Assembly (NCBI GenBank): GCA_001584585.1
Contig: LSYV01000016.1
Span: forward strand, 1,032,017-1,049,051
DNA from: Gonium pectorale
Lineage: Eukaryota > Chlorophyta > Chlorophyceae > Chlamydomonadales > Volvocaceae
DNA: 17,035 nucleotides
Direction: 5' to 3'
In this document: positions 1 to 9,871 of the stretch, one piece after another
Position numbering within the stretch: position 1 is the stretch's first letter
Layout: each line of letters opens with the position of its first letter
The notes under the pieces: generated by a model
The model's input: the letters and a program-made list of their open reading frames with translations, nothing else
Database searches by the model: none
Told to the model about the DNA's origin: nothing
Position numbers and translations under genes: made by a program

Positions 1-2335
1 GGGCAGCGGGCCGTCCAGCTTGGCGGGGTCACCCGGGTGCATGATGCGCTCAAAGTCGTCCTCGCTCAGGCCGGCCTCCAGGAGGAACGAGCCCCGGTCG
101 CCGGAGGCGGCGGACAGCGCGCTGGCGGCCACGGTCGCGCCCAGCGACGCCACGGCGGCGCTGGCCGCGGAGGAGAGCTGCGTCAGCCGCTTGGCGCCCG
201 CGGCGCCCAGGCCCAGGAGGAGCTGTGGGGCACCAGTTGTAACGGCCACGGCGGTAGCGTCTGCCTCGGCGTGTTCGGTTGGATCTTGACTTGCCTCAGT
301 GGCCGCCTGGGCCCGGCGCTGGATCTCCGCGGCCATCGCCAGCGCGGCGGCGGAGGCGACTGACGTCGCTGGCGGCGCATGGCTGTGAACCGCGGCCATG
401 GCAGCGGTGGCAAGGTCAGCCGACAGCGGGGCGAGGTGGTAAGGTGGCGCGTCTGCGCTGTTGATAGCGGCGGCTTGCGCCGGCTCCGCCACGACCTGCC
501 AGGCCGGCGCCTCCTCGTGTGGAGCCTGGTACTGCGGCTGCTGCTCCCATCCAGTGAGAGTGACGCCTATTGCAGGTGCGCCCGCTGCCTCGCCGGCCGC
601 GCCGCCATCCACCGCCATCACCAGCAGTCCCTCCGCAGCCGAGGTGACGCCGCCGACCGCACTCACCGCAGCAGCCTGGTCCCCGTCCTCCGCAGCGGCC
701 GCCTGGTCCCCGCCCAGCTGGCCCTGCGGCGCCGCTGACTCGTACTGCGCCGCGTACTGCGCCGCATAGTACTGCGCGTACGTCACCGCGTCGCCCTCGC
801 CGTATCCCTGACCCAGGGCGTACTGGTACAGCGCGGCGTACTGCTGGTAATAGTAGTGCGAGTAGTAAGATGACGAGTCGTCCGTTCCAATGGCAACCGC
901 ATCAGTGCCTTCGGCGGGCGCTTCGGGGGCCTCAGCGACAGGTGACTCGACGGTGGGCGAAGCATCCTGTGTGCCGTCGGCGCCGGTCTTGCCGCCCTGA
1001 GGGAACTCCACGAAGGGCTCCCGCGCAGCGTCGTCAGCGACCACGCCCACGTCTTCGCCCGCAGCTGCCATCTCCATCTCTGGGTACGCTGCCGGCGCGA
1101 ACCCCATGCCCTCGTGGAGGGAGATGGCCGCCCCGCCGTCCGACGCGTTGGCCGAGCTGTCCAGGCGCCGCACCTCCCGAGCCCGCACGGCAGCCTGCAG
1201 CCGCCCGCTGCCAGGGCGTTCAACTAGGCCTCGACCGGGCGCGGGCGGCGCTGGATCGCCCGCGTCTGCCGCGTCCTCGACTGCATTGTTGACGTCCTCG
1301 GAGGCCTCGGGTACAGCGCCTTCCCAGCCATCCGTAGCGGCGTCCGGAACGGCTCCATCCGCGTCCGGCTGCTGCTGCTCCGCACCAGTGGCGGGCTGCT
1401 GGGGCTGCTCCTCCCCCTCCTCGGGCACAGCGACCGAGGGCCTGGGCATGAAGAACGACCCGGACGCACCGCGCTGAGGCACAGCCGGCACGAAGAAGGC
1501 GGCGGGCGAGAGAGCGCCGTTGCCGTTAGCGGAGGTGGGTCCGGACGGCGGCAGCGTGAGCGCGCCGCTGGACTGGGGCGGGGAGGGCGCGGTGCTGCCC
1601 ATGGCGCTAGGCGGCCCGGACGTCATGCTGCCCTCCCGGTCGCCGGGAGCACCAGCCATGAGACTGGCAAGGTCCGCTTGCGACAGGGAGCCCCCGAGGG
1701 AGCCCAGGGATGACACGGATAGATTGGGCTGCAGGACATAACGCTGGGATAGGGAGCGCCTGCGGGAGGGGGATAATACGGAACGGGAAATGGGAGGGGG
1801 AGGGAGAGGACAACATCAGATGGCTTGTTAAATGGGGGACACAAGATGGGGGCAAAGAGTTATGCTTATCTGGCGGCCCTTGAGCTTACTTTGATAGGGA
1901 GGTCGAAATGTTGGAGGCGGCGACGACAGGCGGAGGAGGGGGTCCAGCTGCCTCCCGAGCAGCTTCATCCTCCTTCCCCCTCTCCACCCAACGCTTCAGC
2001 TGCAGATGTAGAGGGAGAAGTGTTTATGTTCAAGGGTTAGTCTGGTATGAGGACTTGGATACTGGGTCTGGTCATGCGGCAGCATGGGGCAGCATGCGCG
2101 GGAGGGCCGAAGAGTTTCGCACCTCCGGGTGAAAGTACATGCTGTTCTCCTCGCCCAATTTCGCCTGCTTGGGACGCTTGCCACCCTTGGCCCACTGCAA
2201 TGTAGGTAATAGGCGGTCAACGTGCTGGTCAAGGTCGTCGGCGACGCATTCGCATGTCGTCTGCTTGCTTACTGATGTAGGCTTGAACAGGCTGAAAGCC
2301 GAAGTCTGGGGTGGCTGCTCTGCGGTCGACGCCAT
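1..2335 (-). CDS. Sec16 C-terminal-region-like protein with long disordered tail (3' end outside window)
   Basis: Exons run 2335-2123, 1999-1890 and 1759-1, with phases 0 and 2 matching at both junctions; 694 codons are visible and the frame is still open at base 1. Residues about 52-95 contain KQAKLGEENS, MYFHPE, LKRWVERGKEDEAARE and PPPPP, which match the conserved C-terminal region of Sec16, the COPII scaffold at ER exit sites (family recognised from memory). The rest has no domain I know: it is Ala/Gly/Pro/Glu-rich with a Tyr/Gln/Ala stretch near residues 400-450. The ATG at 2335 follows an in-frame TGA and lies about 230 bases after a TATA-like box, so it is a fair start, although CAG directly before it could also be a splice acceptor. 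A 78-base in-frame segment, 2272-2195, begins GTAAGC and ends TTGCAG; it is probably an extra intron, which would remove residues 22-47. The central Sec16 domain is not seen upstream. The exon structure is firm, the family call moderate. Confidence 0.72.
2123..2335 (-). other. First coding exon of the Sec16-like gene, probably split by a 78-nt intron
   Basis: The exon is open throughout, but 2272-2195 has a GTAAGC donor, identical to the donor used at 1889, and a pyrimidine-containing TTGCAG acceptor. Removing it keeps the frame and joins FSLFKPTS to WAKGGKRPKQAKLGE, closer to the Sec16 family pattern. The retained form would add 26 residues with no family resemblance. The spliced form is preferred by inference. 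Confidence 0.6.
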
Positions 2336-2559
2336 CTGTGGCTGGTCGCTCCCACTACAGCCACCTGTCAGCGACGTTTTTCAGTACTTGCATTTTAGCA
2401 TTTCAGGAGCTGCCAATGTTGTGTTTGTATCATATTATTGTCCTTCGGTGGGTTTGCAGCGTTGGTGCCCGCCCGACTAAGCATGCCGTACCGATCTTGT
2501 ACCTCCACTCCTCCTTTCTCCCGACACCTGGTTCTGCCCCCTTCTATATCCAAATAGGA

Positions 2560-2575
2560 AGGGTTTTATATTTTC
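2560..2575 (-). promoter_or_regulatory. TATA-like box of the Sec16-like gene
   Basis: The minus strand reads AAATATAAAA (2573 to 2564), about 230 bases upstream of the ATG at 2335. Transcription would start near 2540, giving a leader of about 200 bases that contains short upstream ORFs ending in TGA or TAG. It is supported by sequence only. Confidence 0.5.
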
Positions 2576-2725
2576 TCGACAACGGTTGGCGGTGGTGCAC
2601 AGTGTGTACAGGTAGGGGCTGGGCACGCAGAGGGATGACACCCATCCCGCCGATGTCGCGCCAATATCCCTCGCCCATAACTAGATTCTGCTAAGGGGTA
2701 ATTAATTTGCGGCTGCCCCGCCTCC

Positions 2726-2842
2726 GGGTTCCCTGCGAAGTGGACCCAGGATTCCGCCTGGACGGGACCAGGATTCCGGCTGGCGGCACGGGGATTCCGC
2801 CCAGACGGGAGGCTGATTTTCCCCCGCAGCAGCTAGGATTCC
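2726..2842. repeat. Phased 22-bp GGATTCC repeat upstream of the Sec16-like gene
   Basis: GGATTCC occurs at 2749, 2771, 2792 and 2836, with a GGGTTCC variant at 2726. Spacings are 23, 22, 21 and 44 bases, which are one or two units of about 22. The units share flanking CGCCTGGACGGG-like sequence. It lies upstream of the TATA-like box, so it is either a promoter-proximal minisatellite or an array of binding sites. Confidence 0.7.
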
Positions 2843-3159
2843 CGTGGATATAATCCTAAATACCTTACGATGGAAACCCCGCGACACACCAAGTTGGTAG
2901 CCACCCTTGGTTTGGCCGGTTTTGTCATCCCTCCTGGGCACGTGGCAGGGCGAGGGGCTGAGTATGCAGAGCAGGGTCCAGAACTACGTGAATGCACAGT
3001 TGCCCAATACACCAAGCTGGATCTGCTCGAACTGCCTGTGCGCACGGCAACAAGGATGCTTACGAAAACTCACCCGCAAGAGACGCGTGCAAGTGGTCAG
3101 TAGTTAGGCAAGTCGCTGCGGGAAGGTCGTAGGATAGCATACAGATAGCATGAGGCTCG
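2843..3159. other. Intergenic stretch, no gene seen
   Basis: Only short open frames without splice-compatible neighbours are present, and none resembles a known family. The stretch separates the poly(A) site of the LHC-like gene from the promoter region of the Sec16-like gene. Confidence 0.6.
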
Positions 3160-3955
3160 ATCTGTACCTTACTCCTTACATGATGCTGGGCATTTCTTGC
3201 CGAACATTGAAGACACCTCGTGGGGAGGGGTCATGAACCGTGCCTTGACCCGTAGGTCGGGCCAAGTCTGCCACGTCCACAAGATGACGTCCACTGCCGC
3301 ACCCTTTGATCGGCGCGCACAAGGAGAAAAATAATCATTGCAAAAATCTAGTTCGATGTGGACATGCAGAGGTCCCGCATGTACCACTCTCGGGAACAGT
3401 GGAATATCCGCTCGGCACGTCGCCGTAGCACGCCCGTTGGGCCCCGACATACTGCACAAAACTTCTCATATCACCATAAAGCACACAAACCAGCCCGCCA
3501 AAACAAATGCGCGTTGACCAAGGCCGGACGTCGCAGAAACTACAGTTAGCACCAACGCTCCAAAACTCGCGCTCTCCCAGCAGCAACACAAACCGAACCG
3601 TCCGTCACGCTGCCCTCAACTCACTGTCCTCTCACTCGAAAAAAATGGAACTCCACCCGACGCGAACGCAGCCGAAACCTCTATACGCAAAACTCTACGA
3701 CATAATGTCTGCAAGCTCCCAGCCCTCCATTCCCCAAGGCCAGAATGTCAGCCTCGCCAATCCCATATTCGGTTCTGGAGCCAGGCGCCCGCCGGCACCG
3801 CACTGCGACTCATGGCACGACGACGGCCTCGCCTCACACACGTCAGGGTCAGGGTATCGCAACCTCGAAGTGTGCCCGCCCGGACCTTGACGTGCTGTCG
3901 GGCCGGCCGGCCTTGACAGGAGGGCCCACACACGGGTCACACGTGCACAGAACCC
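3160..3955 (-). other. 3' untranslated region of the LHC-like gene
   Basis: It lies between the stop at 3956 and the first downstream TGTAA on the minus strand at 3180-3176. A UTR of about 800 bases is normal for volvocine nuclear genes. Small open frames inside have no family resemblance. Confidence 0.6.
3176..3180 (-). terminator. TGTAA poly(A) signal, LHC-like gene
   Basis: The minus strand reads TGTAA, the volvocine polyadenylation signal. It is the first one after the stop codon at 3956, with cleavage expected 10-20 bases further on. Confidence 0.6.
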
Positions 3956-6784
3956 TTAAAAGCCGGACATGGGCCCCAGCAGGCCGCTCCACTTGAGGTA
4001 AGTGATGATCTGCAGGATGATGCCCTTGCCGGTGGCCGCCTCCACCAGGATAGCGGCCAGGAAGCCCAGCATGGCGGCACGGCCTGTGTGTGGAGGGGGT
4101 GGGGGGAGGAGGGGAAAGGAAATGAATAACGTCCGAACTGGGCGCCAGCAGCGTTTGTCCAGTCCCAGTCAGGCGAGTGGGTGGAGGGGCATAATATCGG
4201 GCAGGGAGCGGCAGGAACGATGCTAGGTACGGGGTACGGCGCTTGCTTGGACTTTCGGCGCGAACTAATGTCGAGCTGCGTGCCTTGGCGCGTCTCGAGG
4301 TGCAGTAGCTGGGTGTTCGCGCGCCCAAATGCACACAGTCCCACCCGCGCCGGCAGCCACGGCACGCGTGGCCACGACTCTTAGGCAATGAGGTCCGGCA
4401 ATCGGGTGTTCGCGCCCGGGTGCTCAAAAGCCCCACGCGGCGAGATCCTGGCCGGGTGTGGGTGTGGTCAGGGCAGATGACCTCGACACGCAATGCGCAT
4501 GCCGACCGCGACGACACGCTCCGGCCTGGCGCTCACCGTTGGCCAGCTCCACGTCCCGCGCGTACTGCTCCTCGTTCAGGCCGTACAGCTGCTCGGCGGT
4601 CTGCGGGCGGGCGGCGGGCAGGGGGGGCGCGGAGCCGCGGGCGTCAGTCGGGAGCTGCACATCGTCGTATTGTAGCACATGCGTCCCAGCATGCTTGCTC
4701 AGGTGCGTGGCCAGCCCGTCCTTTGCCGTCCTTACCAGTAACAAAGGGCCAGATCACCGAAGCACGAGAGATCCGGGTAGGGTAATCCCATGGGACTACC
4801 CCAGCCCGAAACCGAAACGCTGTCACTCCGCCGCACGGCAACTTACGATCATGGGCTGCTTGGGGGCCGATGTCGAAGCGGCGGCCGCGGTGCGCGCCTC
4901 CGCCTCATCCGCCACAGCCACGGCGCCCTCAGACTTCACGGACCTGCGGTGCCCGGAGCGAGGGACGCGCAGGCGCGGGATGCGGCGCTCAGAACCGGAA
5001 CCAGCATGCAGTAGCCGCGGAAGGCACGCACGAGCGCGTGGGGCGGCGGGGCGGTTGCGCCCCACTGCACCACATAACTATCTGAGATGAGGACAGGGAG
5101 CTTACTCGCCCGCAGCCACTGGGGAGCTTGGGCACCAGGGCGGCACACAGGTTCAAGGACGCGGACACAGGCCAACGCCACTTGGGCAGCGGTTAGACCA
5201 GCCCCTGCCACGACCACCCTGCCACCAGACAAGCATCGTGGTAGGCATTCCCCTGCCGGCCTGCCTGGCCGGTCCACAACCGATTCACATGGACTCACTC
5301 GGCAGCGCGCTGCGCGGAGCTCTCGGCGTCGCCGACCGCCAGGAACCGGTCCGCGGGCATGCCTTGGCGCCGGACCTCCTCGATGGCCGCCGTGTCGATG
5401 CCGGGGCTGGTGAAGCCGGGGCGGCGCTTCATGTCGCGAGCCGCGTTGTCCGACATCCAGTCGTCCTGCTTGGTGAGGCCCAGGAACGAGCGGTAGCGCT
5501 CCAGCTGCCTGCGCGCGCGCCGCGGGTGGAAAGAGGAGGCGGAGGGAAGGTTCGGGAGGGGCCCAGCCCTTCGCACTTGCGCAAACTCAGTCGAGCACAC
5601 ACGCGGAACCAGGATGGCGGGCGAGGGGTTGGCGAGTGCCGGAGGGCCATCCCGAGATGTAATCACGTAGTTGATAGCGTCTGAGGCCCCATGGCACTCT
5701 TTTCCGTCCGTCCCCTGAGGCAGGCAGGCGTTCGTGCCCCTGAACCGCCTCAAGAGGCTGGAGCCCAAGGGACCTACGCGCTGCGTCTCGTTAGCCTCGC
5801 GAGGACCGCTAGGTAAAGGCAGGGGGCATTCAAGCCCCAGAGGGCTAAATGGGACTCACGTGCGGCTCATCTTGCGGCCAATCAGCTGCTGCACGGTCGC
5901 CACAGAGCCGACCACGGTGGCGCCGCCAAAGAAGGCAATCATTACGGCCAGCAGCGGGGTGGAGGGCGCCTCCAGGCCCAACTGGGCGAGCGTCCCCTTG
6001 CCTGCGCGGACAGAGCGGAGCGGGGCGCAGCGGGCGCACACAGAGGTAAAAGACGCGGTTTCAGCGTGTCCCGCCACGGTATCACGTGCACGGTTAGGGG
6101 GACATGGGGTGGGCCGTCCAACCGCTCTTGTTGTGCGGGAAAGGCCATACTCCGCCCAACGCCGGACGGCGCCGATTCAGCGCATGACATCGATGGCATC
6201 AGGAAGGGCTGGTGTGAGGGCGAGGCATGATCGCCTCACGTCCTGGCAGACAGATACCGGCAGCTAGCCAAATGGAGCCGCAGGCTGTTCCTACAGAACC
6301 ATCCCAAGAAGCTCTGGTACGAATCCGAATCTGTTCAGGCCAGTGCGTGCACACCGCCCACAGTAGAGACCACGGCAGAAACACTTACCAGTGGCAGCCT
6401 CTACGACAATGCTGGAGACGAACCCAAGCATGGACCAGCGGCCCACCCACATCTGTACACGGGAACACACGACTACTGGTGAGAAACGGAGTACGGACGG
6501 AGCGGGTGGTGGCTGTCCTTACCTCACTGAAGGGGGTGAAGCCAAAGTAGCCCTCGTCAGTGGGCATCCCAATGGCGTCAGAGAGCTGTTAGGCCGGCAG
6601 CAGGGCGGAGGACCGGAGTTGTGAGCATATTGGTCTTTCATAGCATCTGTAAGCCGGGACACACCTTCGCCAGGCCCGACTTTTCCGCGCTCACACGCAC
6701 AACTGGGGCGCGAGGCACGCGGCGCGCAACCGCGGTCCGGCCAGAGACGCGAGCAACATTCGGGCGGCACTGAGCACTGAGCAT
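3956..6784 (-). CDS. LHC-like (ELIP/PsbS-type) chloroplast membrane protein, three helices, long linker
   Basis: Eight exons: 6784-6665, 6585-6523, 6452-6389, 6001-5860, 5508-5299, 4943-4847, 4654-4537, 4083-3956. All phases match and give 313 residues. Residues 1-35 are Arg/Ala/Val-rich with VRVSAEKS, a typical chloroplast transit peptide and cleavage region. YFGFTPFSE precedes helix 1, which has E61-x4-R66 with M69 and G71 and then VEAATGKGTLAQLGLE. Helix 2 is about 98-123. A soluble linker, 124-267, leads to helix 3 with E268, N271, R273 and M276, the chlorophyll-binding LHC signature, then VEAATGKG again and a short C-terminus. Such proteins sit in the thylakoid and usually bind pigments for photoprotection or photosystem assembly. 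The pattern ExxVGR...GKGxLxQLG recalls ELIP and PsbS. The known algal LHC-like protein MSF1 is a possible identity, from uncertain memory only. The start at 6784 has an AAAATG context. Confidence 0.9.
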
Positions 6785-7085
6785 TTTTACCAAAGTAGGA
6801 GTTCAGGCTGCGATGTGGGGAATATGGGTACCGCCTCACAAATGTTGATCGTATGGAGGTCGAGCACATCCATCTAATGGCCGCGCGACCGCTCGTCCCA
6901 CCGGTTGTCGTGAAAAACTGTGTGGCGAGGAAGAGGCGGTTGCAAGCTCTGTGCGGTCTACGGAAATTAACAGGTGCTGAGCGATTCAAATCAACCACGT
7001 TCTAGGTCGCTGCAATGGTGCCAATGAACGGCGTGGTGCAAAGGCGCCATGACAATCGCAGCCGAGGTTTCGCAGCCGAGCTTTA
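6785..7085 (-). promoter_or_regulatory. Leader and promoter region of the LHC-like gene
   Basis: About 300 bases separate the start codon at 6784 from the inferred poly(A) site of the TRAP-alpha gene, so the promoter must be compact or overlap the neighbour's 3' end. A CATATT sequence lies about 40 bases before the ATG, but no clear TATA box is seen. Short upstream ATGs occur near 6870. Confidence 0.45.
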
Positions 7086-7668
7086 GATCAACATTTATGT
7101 TACATGTGCATCCATAGCTAACTTTCTCACGCATATTCGTGACCAGCGCACGCCCGTGGACGCCTTGTCCAAACACCACCACGGGCTACCCACATCCGCG
7201 GGTACACCCGCCTAGACCAGGAATGATCACCTCGCACCACAACGCCGCTTTGCGTCCCTTACCATACCCATAGACACAGGCACCGGCAAGCGTAGCATCA
7301 AGCGTGGGTGCCCTCCAAATCCAGGCACTAAAGAGCTGTGAAGGCCTAGCGGTCCGCATTCCGCAGGGACAGCCTCCCAAGGGCTCACAGGTCACATGTC
7401 CTCCATTCCCAAGCCGCGCACCTACACCAACATGGTTCAATGGGACGTGCAGCCTCCTCACTGCTTGCAGCGTCCGGCCATGTCAGCGCCCCTCCCCCTC
7501 CTCACCAGTCAGCTGAAGGGAGCTTCTACGAGCGAGTCCTACATCAATGTCGCTCCCACGCTCCCCTAACTGGGGCGCAGGTCAGATCTATTTCGAAGTC
7601 AGCAAGTCCATCTACCCTAACCGCAAACTGTCATAAACCCGCATAGTCCTGACGGGACCGCCTGCGCC
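7086..7668 (-). other. 3' untranslated region of the TRAP-alpha gene
   Basis: It runs from the stop at 7669 to the first minus-strand TGTAA at 7104-7100. No coding exon with matching phase to either neighbour was found in it. A minus-strand frame of 91 codons, 7461-7186, lacks any family resemblance. Confidence 0.6.
7100..7104 (-). terminator. TGTAA poly(A) signal, TRAP-alpha gene
   Basis: The minus strand reads TGTAA about 565 bases after the stop at 7669, and no earlier copy was found. Confidence 0.6.
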
Positions 7669-9035
7669 TCATTGCGCCTTCTTGGACCCCTTGCCAGCGG
7701 CCTTGGCCTTCTGGCGGCGGAAGCTGTCATAGGGCGTGCCCTTCACCCACTCGTCATCGTTATCGGCGCGGCTGACCTCCACCTTGCGCTGCTTCTTGCC
7801 TACCAGGTTCTTGTACAGCTGCGACTCCTTGACAATGTTCCACACGTAGAAGGCTGTGGGTGGTTGGGTAAACGCAGCAGAGCACAGGGATCAGCACGTT
7901 TCCAGCATGCGGATTCGACGCGCCTTTTAAACCCATAGATGCGGTCTGGCGCCACTGTGAACCTTCCACATGGTCCCAGCGCGGATTGAGTACTGGGCCA
8001 ACTGGCTCCACACCTGCCCCTGTGTATGGCCCGGAGACAGAGCTATCGCTGCTCATTTCCTGGCGTGTGTATGCTATTCCCACGCCCCATCCCCAGGGAA
8101 GATCTGCATCCACGGAGCCCCGCAATGCTGGTCCCGGCCCCATACGCTCCGCCGCCAACCTACCGCCGGCAGCCACCAGGGCAATGAAGATCACGTACAG
8201 GAAGATCAGCTTCCAGTCGATGAGCTGGCCCTTCTCCAGGACCGTCACGGTCTGGTTGAAGAAGGTCGTGCTCTTGAAGCCCTCAGCTGCCTCGTAGAAC
8301 ACAGTCAGGGCAACCTGGTAGTCGTTCGGGGGCAGGTCCTTCGGCGGGAGGAACGTGTACTCCACGGACAGCTCCTTGCCCGGGGCCACCACTTGGAAGT
8401 ACACCTGCAAGGGGTTTCGGTAAATGCCTGACGACTGCCTGATGCACAAGCAGGAGAATGACGAAGCAGGTTGCGTATACAGTGGGGACACACTTGGTAA
8501 GCCACAGGTACGGACTGCTAACCCGACACGCCTCACGCTTCCAGCTCGTATTGAGCCTCCCCCACGCCCCTACCCTGTCTCACACACCTGCTGGGTGAAG
8601 TTCCAGTAATAGGCGCGGAAGTCAGCAGCGTTGTTCAAGCTGCCCATGATGGCGCTGATGTTATACGGCTCCGATGCGTCATTGCGGATACCCAGAACCG
8701 TCTTGACCTGTGGAGCACGCAATCCGTAAGCTCATGTCTCTGCGCTAACCTGCCAGGATCCCGTCAGTCCGCGACGCACCGCCTGACCGGCAATGAACTG
8801 CCGAGTGGGGAAGTCGGGAAAGAAGAAGCCAGTCGAAATCTCCCCCGAGGGTGGCAGGTTTGAAAGCGGATGCGCGCGCGGGGCCTCCTGGCCGGCTGCG
8901 AAAGCGACGCCAGAGATCGCGCGTCAGGATCACTCCAAGGCGACCCCGCAGCCGATCAATATGCTCACCAGCCACAGCAATAAAGCATGCTACGAGGGGT
9001 AGTAGAAGCGCGTGACGCAGCGCGGACGATGCCAT
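7669..9035 (-). CDS. SSR1: Translocon-associated protein subunit alpha (TRAP-alpha, signal sequence receptor alpha)
   Basis: Five exons, 9035-8969, 8895-8780, 8707-8588, 8404-8164 and 7853-7669, join in frame to give 242 residues, close to the usual 250-290. Residues 1-23 are a signal peptide (HALLLPLVACFIAVAA). The luminal part has FFFPDFPTRQFIAGQ, VKTVLGIRNDASEPYNIS, IMGSLNNAADFRAYYWNFT and SVEYTFLPPKDLPPNDY, the hallmark TRAP-alpha blocks, with N-glycosylation sequons at N77, N97 and N151. One membrane segment spans about 166-187, followed by a basic cytosolic tail ending GKGSKKAQ. In the family, TRAP-alpha belongs to the TRAP complex next to the Sec61 channel in the ER membrane and helps translocation of secretory proteins. 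The ATG at 9035 has a CGAAATGGC context; an in-frame GTG five codons upstream is not needed. The identification is confident. Confidence 0.95.
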
Positions 9036-9320
9036 TTCGGTCGCTGTCACTGCGAAGTGCTATGTTTGAGTTGACTGCGCCAAATGCACCCTAGCCACTG
9101 CAATTTCGAAGTGGGCCCGGTAATGCTGCTAATATGCTATTCGGCAGGCCCGGGCGGCAAGAGAAGAGCGGACACCTGAGCAGTCCCGGCGGGCCGAGCG
9201 TCGTACGCCACTGCGCCAAAAACACCCCAATTGCCCTATGGCCCACAAACCCATCAGCATCTGTCAGTGTTTGTTTGTGCTCGCCTGCGCTGATGGAGCA
9301 GCGCCGTAGCGACCCTCGTA
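9036..9320 (-). promoter_or_regulatory. Upstream region of the TRAP-alpha gene
   Basis: This should hold the leader and promoter of the TRAP-alpha gene. I see no TATA box; the nearest AT-rich motif is CATATTAGC near 9130. No exon with a compatible phase is present. Confidence 0.4.
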
Positions 9321-9324
9321 GTTT

Positions 9325-9380
9325 GGACACGACTGGGATTGAACCCGCTGTGCAAGCGCGCCTGGAAGCCATAAGCCAAA
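9325..9380 (-). other. tRNA-like relic (A-box-like and B-box motifs)
   Basis: The minus strand carries GGTTCAATCC (9345-9336), a good RNA polymerase III B box/T-loop, followed by CCAGTCGTGTCC as in a tRNA 3' arm. TGGCTTATGG, resembling an A box, lies upstream at 9378-9369. The boxes are about 11 bases too close, the T stem has a mismatch, and no matching GGACACG acceptor strand exists. It is more likely a tRNA-derived fragment, perhaps from a SINE, than a working tRNA. Confidence 0.35.
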
Positions 9381-9633
9381 ATTCACACATCAGCCCTGAT
9401 CGAAGGCCATGGCGAGGAGGACTCTCTGGTCACCTCGCCGTACGACTCAGCACATGCGCATGCGCATGCCGGAGAGCGGAGTGTGATCCGAGCCCAGGCA
9501 TGTTCCAGCGCCGCTGATGGTCCTTTGTATGCGTTTAATGCTGATGGGTGGGCACGCTTGTCAGCACGCATCCGGGGGGCATCTACAAGAAGCCTCCACT
9601 GGGAGCGCTAAGTGTTAGCGAGGGCCACTCGGT

Positions 9634-9860
9634 TCAGGCCCGCGGATACATGCGCAGCGCACCCTCATGAAGTAGCAGCCTGCAGCGCGTGCTGAGGGGG
9701 AGCAAGGCGAAGAGGTCCATCACTCGGGACACGACTCAGGAGCGGCCGTGGGAGCGGCTCACGCACACCGGCACGTACCCAAAGCACTGCGTGGCGTACT
9801 CGCGGCGCTCGCGGTCACCCCGGCGGCGGCGAGGGGTACCAAACTTCCTCAGGAACTCCC
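9634..9860 (-). pseudogene. Possible decayed coding exon with an in-frame TGA
   Basis: After a GGGGCAG acceptor-like site the minus strand reads EFLRKFGTPRRRRGDRERRE, then YATQCFGYVPVCVSR, meets TGA at 9738-9736, and continues in the same frame as MDLFALLPLSTRCRLLLHEG to a second TGA at 9636-9634. The composition looks coding, but I do not recognise a family and find no phase-matched partner exon. It could also be chance in GC-rich DNA. Confidence 0.25.
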
Positions 9861-9871
9861 TGCCCCGCCAT

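Noticed and set aside
783..1223. 146-codon minus-strand frame
   Set aside because: It is a shadow of the long exon 1759-1 of the Sec16-like gene, in a different frame.
7186..7461. 91-codon minus-strand frame as a first exon of the LHC-like gene
   Set aside because: It lies in the TRAP-alpha 3' UTR. A better transit-peptide exon with a correct phase-0 donor exists at 6784-6665.
7760..8536. Continuous 258-codon minus-strand frame over the TRAP-alpha gene
   Set aside because: It is exon 4 (8404-8164) plus read-through of flanking introns; the splice sites and family alignment give shorter exons.
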